Shown piece by piece: positions 28,709 through 36,303 of a DNA stretch of 64,000 nucleotides. The stretch is from Tepidicella xavieri. Lineage in GTDB: Bacteria; Pseudomonadota; Gammaproteobacteria; Burkholderiales; Burkholderiaceae_C. The stretch is from positions 1 through 64,000 of the forward strand of contig NZ_SNYL01000009.1 in assembly GCF_004363315.1 (NCBI RefSeq), in the 5' to 3' direction. Position numbers and translations under genes: made by a program. Below the pieces are notes generated by a model. That model worked only from the letters and a program-made list of their open reading frames with translations. It was not told the origin of the DNA and made no database searches. The stretch's first letter is position 1. Each line of letters opens with the position of its first letter.

Positions 28709-29989
28709 ATGAATGCCCCTGCCCCCAAAACCAGCCTGTGTTTTTTGCTGGCGGCCAAACGCTGCGAGATGGCCGACCTGCAACAACTCGCACAGACCAG
28801 CGGCCTGGTTCGCCGGACCGCCGCGCTGATTCATGAATTGCAACGTGAGCGCGGGCTGTCCAACCTCTACGCCGCCTCGCTCGGGCAAGCCTTTGTCGCC
28901 GAACGCCGTTTGCAACTGGCCCGCAGCGACGCGGCCAGCACGGCCCTGCGCGCTGGCTTCGACACGCTGGACACCGCCCCCCCTCGGCATGGAGCCCGTC
29001 TGTACAGCCGAATCGCTTTTGCCCTTCACGGGCTAGAAACATTGCCGCGACTGCGCCTTGAAGTCGAAGGACTGCGCGCACCGCCTGCATCGCTGACGGC
29101 CGCCTATACCCGGCTGATCGCCAGCTTGCTCGCAGTCGTCTTCGAGGCGGCAGACACAGCCACCGATCTGGCTCTGTCGCGCCGACTGGTGGCCCTGTTC
29201 CACCTGATGCAAGGCAAAGAGCTGGCCGGACAGGAACGGGCAACCGGTTCGGCCATGCTGGCCACCGGACGGGCAGACGGGGATGCCCAGCAACGCTTGC
29301 TGCACCTCATCGAATCCCAAGACCGCTGCCTGCAGGTGTTTGAAACCTTTGCTGATGAAGAAATACTCGCTCTGTGGCAAGCAAGTCGTTCTGCGCCGTT
29401 GCAGGCCGACATCGAGCGCCTGCGTCGCCAGCTGTGCAACACCCCACCCGGACAACCGCTGGACAGCCAGCGCAGCGCCACCTGGTTCGACACCTGCAGC
29501 CAGCGCATGGATGAAATGCGCCAAGTGGAAGAGCGGCTCACCGACAGCTTGGTCGAACAATGCCAAAGCCGGCTGAGACGCGTCGCTGACGAAATGCACG
29601 AGATCCAAGCCCTCCAGGCCCGGCTCGACGGCGACGCCAGTGCGCTCGACGATCACGCTGCGGCGCCACTGTTCCACGCGCCTGATCCAGCAGCCCCCAA
29701 TCCCGCGCCGCCCATAGGGCTGGCGCTGGAGAAGTCGGTCCTGGAACTGGTGCAGGATCAGGCCACGCGCTTGCAGGCGCTATCGGCCGAACTGGAAACG
29801 GTGCGCGCCAGCCTGAACGAACGCAAGCTCATCGAGCGTGCCAAAGGACTGCTGATGGCCCATCAGCAACTCAGCGAAGAAGCTGCACACAAAGCCCTGC
29901 GCGACCTGGCGATGCGCCAGAACAAACGCATGGTCGATGTGGCAGAAGCCGTGCTGTCGATGGCGTCCCTGCTCTCCCCTCGGAACTGA
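28709..29989 (+). CDS. nasR: NasR-type nitrate-responsive antiterminator (NIT-ANTAR)
   Basis: A 426-residue protein with an N-terminal NIT (nitrate/nitrite-sensing) four-helix domain, about residues 30-270 ([19 protein letters not shown] is its opening helix), and a C-terminal ANTAR RNA-binding domain at about 365-425 ([20 protein letters not shown] then [20 protein letters not shown]). In Klebsiella, NasR binds nitrate and dimerises to grip a two-hairpin leader RNA, releasing a terminator upstream of the nas genes. The matching RNA element lies directly downstream at 30131-30223, before the nitrate transporter. The start ATG lacks a clear Shine-Dalgarno sequence. Confidence 0.94.
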   Translation: MNAPAPKTSLCFLLAAKRCEMADLQQLAQTSGLVRRTAALIHELQRERGLSNLYAASLGQAFVAERRLQLARSDAASTALRAGFDTLDTAPPRHGARLYSRIAFALHGLETLPRLRLEVEGLRAPPASLTAAYTRLIASLLAVVFEAADTATDLALSRRLVALFHLMQGKELAGQERATGSAMLATGRADGDAQQRLLHLIESQDRCLQVFETFADEEILALWQASRSAPLQADIERLRRQLCNTPPGQPLDSQRSATWFDTCSQRMDEMRQVEERLTDSLVEQCQSRLRRVADEMHEIQALQARLDGDASALDDHAAAPLFHAPDPAAPNPAPPIGLALEKSVLELVQDQATRLQALSAELETVRASLNERKLIERAKGLLMAHQQLSEEAAHKALRDLAMRQNKRMVDVAEAVLSMASLLSPRN

Positions 29990-29990
29990 C

Positions 29991-30005
29991 GCACCAAGCC
30001 CGTGC
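29991..30005 (+). promoter_or_regulatory. NtrC-like enhancer site upstream of the nas promoter
   Basis: GCAC-CAAGCCC-GTGC (29991-30005) is the GCAC-N7-GTGC core of the NtrC consensus, with the fuller left arm GCACCA. It lies 2 bp after the nasR stop and is centred about 127 bp upstream of the predicted sigma-54 start. That distance suits an enhancer. It would place the nitrate operon under nitrogen limitation control by NtrBC. Found by eye; binding is unproven. Confidence 0.6.
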
Positions 30006-30098
30006 AACGTCCCGGTTTGGTTCAGGCTTTTCCCCATTCACGGGCACCGCAGATGCGTTAACCATCCTCATCTGGCCATCCGACCGCAATTTACTGCT

Positions 30099-30113
30099 TG
30101 GCATGAAAGCTGC
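30099..30113 (+). promoter_or_regulatory. Sigma-54 (-24/-12) promoter of the nitrate assimilation operon
   Basis: TGGCAT-GAAAG-CTGC (30099-30113) matches the sigma-54 consensus TGGCAC-N5-TTGC with exact spacing of the invariant GG (30100-30101) and GC (30112-30113). Transcription should begin about 12 nt later, near 30125. The ANTAR hairpin P1 begins only about 6 nt after that, so the start point fits the RNA element well. Confidence 0.7.
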
Positions 30114-30130
30114 TTGTGCTCTGACAGAAA

Positions 30131-30188
30131 CTTGAGCCAACGGCGGCGCAAGTCAACAAGCAACGCAAGCACCAGGACAACGGCGTCC
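30131..30188 (+). promoter_or_regulatory. ANTAR target RNA: paired hexaloop hairpins P1 and P2
   Basis: Two hairpins carry the same hexaloop AACGGC, with the A at loop position 1 and G at position 4 that ANTAR proteins require. P1 (30131-30152) is CTTG-A-GCC / GGC-G-CAAG around loop 30139-30144. P2 (30175-30188) is GGAC / GTCC around loop 30179-30184. They are separated by 22 nt. P2 shares bases 30179-30188 with the left arm of the terminator hairpin, so NasR stabilising P2 would block termination. This is the known two-hexaloop nas leader arrangement. Confidence 0.85.
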
Positions 30189-30223
30189 CCGACCCCCTCG
30201 ATGGGTGTGTCGTGGACGCCGTT
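30179..30223 (+). terminator. NasR-controlled leader terminator
   Basis: AACGGCGTCC (30179-30188) pairs perfectly with GGACGCCGTT (30214-30223). The 25-nt loop contains further GAC/GTC and CCC/GGG pairing. It competes with P2 of the ANTAR element for its left arm. The downstream tract TCGTGTTTG is only moderately U-rich, so the terminator may be leaky or help may be needed. Confidence 0.75.
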
Positions 30224-30264
30224 CGTGTTTGCACGATCCGCATCTCTCATTTGCAGGAGCAGCC

Positions 30265-31545
30265 ATGACCGTCCTTCCAACCGCCACCGCCGCGTCCCAT
30301 CCCGATCGAGCCGATGGCCTCACCCGGCGCGACGCCTTGCGCCAAGGGATCGCATTGAGCGGCGGGGCATTGTTCGCCAGCCTGGGGCACCATGGCGTGT
30401 GGGCCGCCGGCTCCGACGCCCCCGAAAAGAAAGAAGTCCGTATCGGCTTCATTCCCTTGACAGACTGCGCCAGCGTGGTGATGGCCTCTGTACTGGGTTT
30501 CGACGAAAAATACGGCGTCAAGATCATCCCGACCAAAGAAGCGAGTTGGCCCGGCGTGCGCGACAAACTCGTCAACGGCGAACTTGACCTCGCCCACGTG
30601 CTATATGGCCTGGTTTATGGCGTGCACATGGGCACCGCCGGCCCTAAAAAAGACATGGCGGTGCTCATGACGCTCAACCGCAACGGCCAGGCCATCACCC
30701 TGAGCCGACGTCTGGCCGACGCTGGTGCACGCAACGTCAACGAACTGGCCAAATTGATGGCCTCAGACCGGCGCGAATACACCTTTGCTCAGACCTTTCC
30801 CACTGGTACGCATGCCATGTGGCTGTACTACTGGCTGGCCTCGGCCGGCATCCACCCTCTGCGCGACAGCAAAGTCATCACCGTTCCCCCGCCACAGATG
30901 GTGGCCAACATGCGGGTAGGCAATATGGACGGCTTCTGTGTCGGCGAACCGTGGAACCACCGCGCCATCCTCGACGGCATTGGGGTCACGGCTGCCACCA
31001 CGCAAGATGTCTGGAAGGACCACCCGGAGAAAGTGTTGGGCGCCACGGCCGAATTCGTCCAGAAGAACCCCAATACCTGTCGCGCCGTCATGGCAGCCAT
31101 TCTGGAGGCCAGCCGCTGGATTGACGCCGGACTGCAGAACAAACTGCGCATGGCTGAAACCATTGCCGCTCGCGCCTATGTCAACACCAGCGTCGATGCC
31201 ATCAACCAGCGCATCCTGGGACGCTACCAAAACGGGCTGGGACGCACCTGGGATGACCCTGATCACATGAAGTTCTACGACGGCGGCGCCGTCAACTTCC
31301 CCTATCTGAGCGATGGCATGTGGTTCCTCACCCAGCACAAGCGCTGGGGCCTGATCAAAGAACACCCGGACTATTTGAAGATCGCGCGGGAAATCAACCG
31401 CATCGATCTGTACCGGCAGGCCGCCACCGCCACACAGACCCCTTTGCCCCCCAGTGAAATGCGCAGCAGCAAGCTGATGGATGGCGTGGTGTGGGACGGC
31501 AAAGAGCCCGCCCGATACGCCGACAGTTTCACCGTGCGCGCCTGA
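30265..31545 (+). CDS. nrtA: Nitrate ABC transporter substrate-binding protein
   Basis: A 426-residue NrtA/NasF-type binding protein that captures nitrate (and nitrite) in the periplasm. Its N-terminus has a Tat-like signal, T20-R-R-D-A-L-R, followed by a hydrophobic core (IALSGGALFASL). The mature part begins EVRIGFIPLTDCASVVMA. Family blocks include FTQTFPTGTHAMWLYYWLASAG-like sequence near residue 175 and MRVGNMDGFCVGEPWN near residue 215, where nitrate is bound. The start at 30265 follows an AGGAGC ribosome site at 30255-30260. It is the first structural gene after the NasR leader. The symbol nasF is an equally valid choice. Confidence 0.95.
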   Translation: MTVLPTATAASHPDRADGLTRRDALRQGIALSGGALFASLGHHGVWAAGSDAPEKKEVRIGFIPLTDCASVVMASVLGFDEKYGVKIIPTKEASWPGVRDKLVNGELDLAHVLYGLVYGVHMGTAGPKKDMAVLMTLNRNGQAITLSRRLADAGARNVNELAKLMASDRREYTFAQTFPTGTHAMWLYYWLASAGIHPLRDSKVITVPPPQMVANMRVGNMDGFCVGEPWNHRAILDGIGVTAATTQDVWKDHPEKVLGATAEFVQKNPNTCRAVMAAILEASRWIDAGLQNKLRMAETIAARAYVNTSVDAINQRILGRYQNGLGRTWDDPDHMKFYDGGAVNFPYLSDGMWFLTQHKRWGLIKEHPDYLKIAREINRIDLYRQAATATQTPLPPSEMRSSKLMDGVVWDGKEPARYADSFTVRA

Positions 31546-31565
31546 TCGCGCAACAGGAGCCTTCC

Positions 31566-32510
31566 ATGGTCAGCGCCACCCTCAAAACCAGGCTGGAAGC
31601 GGTCGATGCCCCAGCCCAACCTGCAACGCTTCATCCCATCAAGGCCAGTCTCCCCACGTGCTCAGGGGAGGAACGCCATCCCCCTCCACGTCTCGATACG
31701 CCCTACCCTGAGCGTACCTACCGGGTCCAGCCCGGAGAATTGGTCAACCGGATCGTGCCACCGTTGCTCGGCCTAGCCCTGCTCGTGGGGCTATGGTATT
31801 TGGTATCGGTATCCAGCGGCAGCGGCATACCCACGCCGCTGCAGACCTGGCAACAAGCCCAGGCCATTTTTGCCGACCCTTTCTACCAAAACGGCCCCAA
31901 TGACCAAGGAATAGGCTGGAACGTGCTGATGTCTCTGCAACGCGTGGGGATGGGCTTCGGGCTGGCGGCATTGGTTGGCATCCCCCTGGGCTTTGCAATC
32001 GGCCGCTTCGACTTCCTGGGCCGCATGTTCAACCCCATCATCAGCCTGTTGCGCCCGGTCTCGCCTCTGGCTTGGTTGCCCATCGGCTTGTTGGTCTTCA
32101 AAGGCGCGAACCCGGCGGCCATTTGGACCATTTTCATCTGCTCGATCTGGCCGATGGTGATCAACACCGCCGTGGGGGTACAGCGGGTTCCACAGGACTA
32201 CCTCAACGTCGCCCGCGTATTGGACCTGAGCGAATGGAAAGTGATCACCCGCATCCTGCTGCCTGCCGTGCTGCCCTACATGCTTACCGGCGTCCGGCTG
32301 GCCGTCGGCACGGCCTGGCTCGTCATCGTTGCCGCCGAGATGCTGACCGGCGGCGTCGGCATCGGCTTCTGGGTATGGGACGAGTGGAACAACCTGAACG
32401 TGACCAACATCATCGTCGCCATCTTCGTGATCGGCACCGTCGGTCTGGTGCTGGAACAGGCCCTGATCAAACTCGCCACGGCATTCACATTCGAGGAAGT
32501 GAAGTCATGA
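31566..32510 (+). CDS. nrtB: Nitrate ABC transporter permease
   Basis: A 314-residue inner-membrane permease of the NrtB/SsuC type with six predicted helices. An unusually proline-rich cytosolic N-terminus of about 60 residues precedes helix 1 (IVPPLLGLALLVGLWYLVS). The EAA-type coupling loop is in VGVQRVPQDYLNVARVLDLS ahead of ILLPAVLPYMLTGVRLA. An AGGAG at 31554-31558 supports the ATG at 31566. Its stop overlaps the ATP-binding gene (ATGA), so the two subunits are translationally coupled. It forms the nitrate importer with NrtA and NrtD. Confidence 0.95.
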   Translation: MVSATLKTRLEAVDAPAQPATLHPIKASLPTCSGEERHPPPRLDTPYPERTYRVQPGELVNRIVPPLLGLALLVGLWYLVSVSSGSGIPTPLQTWQQAQAIFADPFYQNGPNDQGIGWNVLMSLQRVGMGFGLAALVGIPLGFAIGRFDFLGRMFNPIISLLRPVSPLAWLPIGLLVFKGANPAAIWTIFICSIWPMVINTAVGVQRVPQDYLNVARVLDLSEWKVITRILLPAVLPYMLTGVRLAVGTAWLVIVAAEMLTGGVGIGFWVWDEWNNLNVTNIIVAIFVIGTVGLVLEQALIKLATAFTFEEVKS

Positions 32511-33310
32511 ATGAGGCCAAATACATCCAGCTCGAAGGCGTGGCCCAGACCTTCAAGACAAAAAATGGCCCGTTCGTGGCTCTGCGCAATATCGATCTGA
32601 CGATTGCCAAAGGCGAATTCGTGGCCCTGATCGGACACTCCGGCTGTGGCAAATCCACCCTGCTCAATCTGATCGCCGGTCTGACGATCCCCACCGACGG
32701 CGTGCTGCTGTGCGCCGGCCGCGAAATCACTGGCCCCGGACCGGAACGCGCCATGGTGTTTCAGAACCACTCGCTGCTGCCCTGGCTGAGTTGTTTCGAC
32801 AACGTGTTCCTGGGGGTGGAACGGGTCTTTGGCCCCACCGAACCTCTGGCCCGTTTGCAGGAGCGCACCCATGCCGCTCTGGAATTGGTGGGTCTGGCGC
32901 ACGCAGCCTGGAAGCGGCCTGGCGAAATCTCGGGTGGCATGAAGCAGCGCGTAGGCATTGCCCGCGCCCTGGCCATGGCACCGAAGGTGCTGCTGATGGA
33001 CGAGCCCTTTGGCGCACTGGATGCGCTGACCCGGGCCAAGCTCCAAGACGAGTTGCTCGACATCGTGGCCCGCACCCAGAGCACGGTGGTCATGGTCACA
33101 CACGACGTGGACGAAGCCGTCTTGCTGGCCGACCGCATCGTGATGATGACCAATGGCCCGGCCGCCACGATCGGTGAAATCCTGCCGGTGACGCTTCCTC
33201 GTCCCCGCCATCGGGTCAGCTTGGCCGAGGACCCCACCTACCTGCATTGCCGCAAGGCAGTGATCGACTTTCTTTACACCCGCCAGGCCCACGTGGAAAA
33301 AGCGGCCTGA
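32507..33310 (+). CDS. nrtD: Nitrate ABC transporter ATP-binding protein
   Basis: A 267-residue ABC ATPase. It carries Walker A GHSGCGKSTLL, the Q-loop in MVFQNHSLLPWLS, signature ISGGMKQRVGIARAL, Walker B VLLMDEPFGALDA and switch VTHDVDEA. The D-loop sequence GALDALTRAKLQDEL is typical of nitrate/sulfonate importers (NrtD/NasD/SsuB). The ATG overlaps the permease stop by the ATGA tetranucleotide. A C-terminal NrtA-like fusion, seen in the NrtC type, is absent. The nirB gene follows after 53 nt. Confidence 0.96.
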   Translation: MNEAKYIQLEGVAQTFKTKNGPFVALRNIDLTIAKGEFVALIGHSGCGKSTLLNLIAGLTIPTDGVLLCAGREITGPGPERAMVFQNHSLLPWLSCFDNVFLGVERVFGPTEPLARLQERTHAALELVGLAHAAWKRPGEISGGMKQRVGIARALAMAPKVLLMDEPFGALDALTRAKLQDELLDIVARTQSTVVMVTHDVDEAVLLADRIVMMTNGPAATIGEILPVTLPRPRHRVSLAEDPTYLHCRKAVIDFLYTRQAHVEKAA

Positions 33311-33363
33311 GCCGGCAACGCCCCGAAAGCGTTATGGCCTCAATGGCGAAATGGAGCTGATCC

Positions 33364-35877
33364 ATGGACATGCAAGTCAAATCCCGCAACAAAATGAAAC
33401 TGGTGATGGTCGGCAATGGGATGGCCGGCGTACGCACCCTGGAAGAGTTGCTCAAACTGGCCCCAGACCTTTACGACATCACTGTCTTCGGTGCCGAGCC
33501 GCACCCCAACTACAACCGCATCCTGCTTTCCCCCGTGCTGGCCGGCGAGCAGACGCTGGACGACATCATCCTCAATGACTGGGCATGGTACGCCGAGCAC
33601 GGCATCACGCTGCATGCCGGTTGGACCGTCACCGAAGTGGACCGGCAGCGCCGCACCGTCAGCGCCAGCAACGCACAGGGCGAACACCTGCAGGTGAGCT
33701 ACGACCGGTTGATCCTGGCCACCGGCTCCAACCCCTTCATCCTCCCCATCCCGGGCCACGACCTGCCGGGCGTGCTTGCATACCGCGACATCGCCGACAC
33801 CCAAGCCATGATCGAAGCAGCCAGGAAATACCGGCACGCCGTGGTGATTGGCGGAGGTCTGCTTGGCCTGGAAGCGGCCAACGGCCTGATGACGCGGGGC
33901 ATGGAGGTGACCGTGGTGCATGCCGCCCCTTGGCTGATGGAGCGCCAACTCGACGAAGCCGCCGGGCGCATGCTGCAAGCCGCGCTCGAATCCAGGGGGC
34001 TGAAGTTTCGCCTGCAGACGCAAACAGCGGCGCTTCTCCCCCATGAGGGAGGCCGCGTCGGAGCCGTGCTGTTCCAAAACGGCGATCAAATCCCTGCCGA
34101 CCTGGTGGTGATGGCGGTGGGCATCCGCCCCAACACTGCACTGGCCGAGCGCATGCGACTGCACGTCAATCGGGGCATCGTCGTCAGCGACACCCTGCAA
34201 ACCGTCACCGACCCACGCATCTACGCGGTGGGCGAATGCGCCAGTCACCGCGGCATCGCTTATGGCTTGGTGGCCCCCCTGTTCGAGCAGGCCAAAGTGC
34301 TGGCCAACCATCTGGCCGAATTCGGCATCGGTCGGTACGCGGGTTCACAAACATCCACCAAGCTGAAAGTCACTGGCATCGACCTGTTTTCCGCAGGCAA
34401 CTTCATGGGGGGCGCCGGCTGCGAGGAAATCCTGCTGAGCGACCCTGTGGGTGGCATCTACAAAAAACTCGTCATTCAAGGCGATCGCCTCGTGGGCGCC
34501 TGTCTGTATGGTGACACCGCAGACGGTGCGTGGTACTTCAAACTGCTGCGCGAAGGCCGCCATATTGGGGACTTGCGCGACCGGCTCATGTTTGGTGAAT
34601 CGAACCTTGGTGACACGGGCCACCAAGGTCACCAACAGGCCGCCGCCATGGCCGACAGCGATGAAGTCTGTGGCTGCAACGGCGTGACCAAAGGTGCCAT
34701 CTGCCAAGCCATCCGTGACAAAGGGCTATTCACGCTGGAAGATGTGCGCAAACACACCAAGGCCAGCGCGTCCTGTGGCTCTTGCACCGGGCTGGTTGAG
34801 CAATTGCTCATGTTCACCGCTGGCGGCGACTACAGCGCCGCGCCCAAGAAAAAAGCCTTGTGTGGCTGTACCGACCACAGCCATCAGGAGGTGCGTGATG
34901 CCATCCGCGAGCGCCGACTGCTGACCATTGCGGACACCTTCGCCACCCTGGGCTGGAAAACCCCGAACGGCTGTGCCACCTGCCGCCCAGCGGTCAATTA
35001 CTATCTGATCAGCACCTGGCCTCAGGAAGCCAAGGACGATCCCCAGAGCCGGTTCATCAACGAACGCAGCCACGCCAACATCCAGAAAGACGGCACGTAC
35101 AGCGTGGTGCCTCGCATGTGGGGCGGGGAAACCAGCGCCGCCGAATTGCGCCGTATCGCCGACGTGGTGGACAAGTACCAAATCCCCACCGTCAAGGTCA
35201 CCGGCGGCCAGCGCATCGACCTGTTGGGTGTGAAAAAGGAAGACCTCATCCACGTCTGGCGCGACTTGGGCATGCCCAGCGGACACGCTTACGCCAAGGC
35301 GTTGCGCACCGTCAAGACCTGCGTCGGCAGCGAATGGTGCCGTATGGGCACTCAGGACTCGACCCAGATGGGCAAAGACCTCGAGCGCGCACTGTGGCGC
35401 ATGTATGCGCCCCACAAGGTCAAGCTCGCCGTCAGCGGCTGCCCCCGCAACTGTGCGGAGGCGGGCATCAAAGACGTGGGCATCATTGGTGTCGATTCGG
35501 GCTGGGAGATTTACATCGCCGGCAACGGCGGCATCAAGACCGAGGTGGCCCACTTTCTGTGCAAGGTCAAGACCGCCAGCGAAGTGCTGGAGTACACCGG
35601 TGCCTTTCTGGAGCTGTACCGTCAGGAAGGCTGGTATCTGGAGCGCACCTGTCACTACGTGGCGCGCGTGGGTCTCGCCCACATCAAGGCAAAGATCCTG
35701 GACGACCCAGCGGGCCGCAAAGGCCTCTGGGAGCGGCTGCAAGCCGCTCTTGAAGGTCAACCCGATCCCTGGGTGGAATTTGCCCAGGCCGCGGTGGACC
35801 TTCGGCAGTTTGAACCTGTGATCTGCGTCACCCCGCCCTCCACCCCAGAAACCCGTAGCCAAGGAGCCCTGGCATGA
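33364..35877 (+). CDS. nirB: Assimilatory nitrite reductase large subunit
   Basis: An 837-residue NAD(P)H nitrite reductase that reduces nitrite to ammonium. The FAD domain begins VMVGNGMAGVR (about 14-25), and the NAD-binding fold has VVIGGGLLGLEAANGL (about 160-175). A BFD-type [2Fe-2S] domain has C436-x-C438 and C471-x2-C474, with a second C500/C502 and C537/C540 set. The C-terminal sulfite/nitrite reductase half has the siroheme-[4Fe-4S] cysteines C653-x5-C659 and C693-x3-C697. It needs siroheme, which the downstream cobA helps make. It overlaps nirD by 4 nt. Confidence 0.97.
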   Translation: MDMQVKSRNKMKLVMVGNGMAGVRTLEELLKLAPDLYDITVFGAEPHPNYNRILLSPVLAGEQTLDDIILNDWAWYAEHGITLHAGWTVTEVDRQRRTVSASNAQGEHLQVSYDRLILATGSNPFILPIPGHDLPGVLAYRDIADTQAMIEAARKYRHAVVIGGGLLGLEAANGLMTRGMEVTVVHAAPWLMERQLDEAAGRMLQAALESRGLKFRLQTQTAALLPHEGGRVGAVLFQNGDQIPADLVVMAVGIRPNTALAERMRLHVNRGIVVSDTLQTVTDPRIYAVGECASHRGIAYGLVAPLFEQAKVLANHLAEFGIGRYAGSQTSTKLKVTGIDLFSAGNFMGGAGCEEILLSDPVGGIYKKLVIQGDRLVGACLYGDTADGAWYFKLLREGRHIGDLRDRLMFGESNLGDTGHQGHQQAAAMADSDEVCGCNGVTKGAICQAIRDKGLFTLEDVRKHTKASASCGSCTGLVEQLLMFTAGGDYSAAPKKKALCGCTDHSHQEVRDAIRERRLLTIADTFATLGWKTPNGCATCRPAVNYYLISTWPQEAKDDPQSRFINERSHANIQKDGTYSVVPRMWGGETSAAELRRIADVVDKYQIPTVKVTGGQRIDLLGVKKEDLIHVWRDLGMPSGHAYAKALRTVKTCVGSEWCRMGTQDSTQMGKDLERALWRMYAPHKVKLAVSGCPRNCAEAGIKDVGIIGVDSGWEIYIAGNGGIKTEVAHFLCKVKTASEVLEYTGAFLELYRQEGWYLERTCHYVARVGLAHIKAKILDDPAGRKGLWERLQAALEGQPDPWVEFAQAAVDLRQFEPVICVTPPSTPETRSQGALA

Positions 35878-36266
35878 CCGCCCAACCCCCCGAATGGACA
35901 TACATCTGCCGGATCGACGATATTCCCGTGCTCGGGTCGCGCCGGGTAGCACGCCCCCGCGGGCTCGATATCGCCCTGTTCCGCAACGCCGACGACGAAG
36001 TCTTCGCCCTGCTCGATCGCTGCCCCCATAAAGGGGGGCCACTGAGTCAAGGCATGGTTTTTGGCCACAGCGTGGCCTGCCCGCTGCACAACTGGACCAT
36101 CGGCCTGCGCGACGGACAAGCCGCTGCACCGGACGAAGGCTGTACCCCGCACTTCCGCGTTCAGATCCAAAACGGTGAAGTGTGGATGGATGCTCAGGAA
36201 CTGGCCCACCATGCCACCGACCTCTCGCGCCCGGTCGCGGGCCCCCGGACACGATGCCACCCATGA
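35874..36266 (+). CDS. nirD: Nitrite reductase small subunit with Rieske ligands
   Basis: A 130-residue Rieske-fold protein partnering NirB. It contains CPHKGGPLSQG and CPLHNWTI, the C-x-H and C-x2-H ligands of a Rieske [2Fe-2S] cluster. E. coli NirD lacks these ligands, so here the small subunit should carry a functional cluster, as in NasE-type proteins. The ATG overlaps the nirB stop (ATGA). The tail after residue 105 (HHATDLSRPVAGPRTRCHP) is longer than usual and of low complexity. The nitrate reductase gene starts 37 nt later. Confidence 0.93.
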   Translation: MTAQPPEWTYICRIDDIPVLGSRRVARPRGLDIALFRNADDEVFALLDRCPHKGGPLSQGMVFGHSVACPLHNWTIGLRDGQAAAPDEGCTPHFRVQIQNGEVWMDAQELAHHATDLSRPVAGPRTRCHP

Positions 36267-36303
36267 CCTGACGCATCCCCAGTGTCTTTTGGAAGATATC
36301 CCC

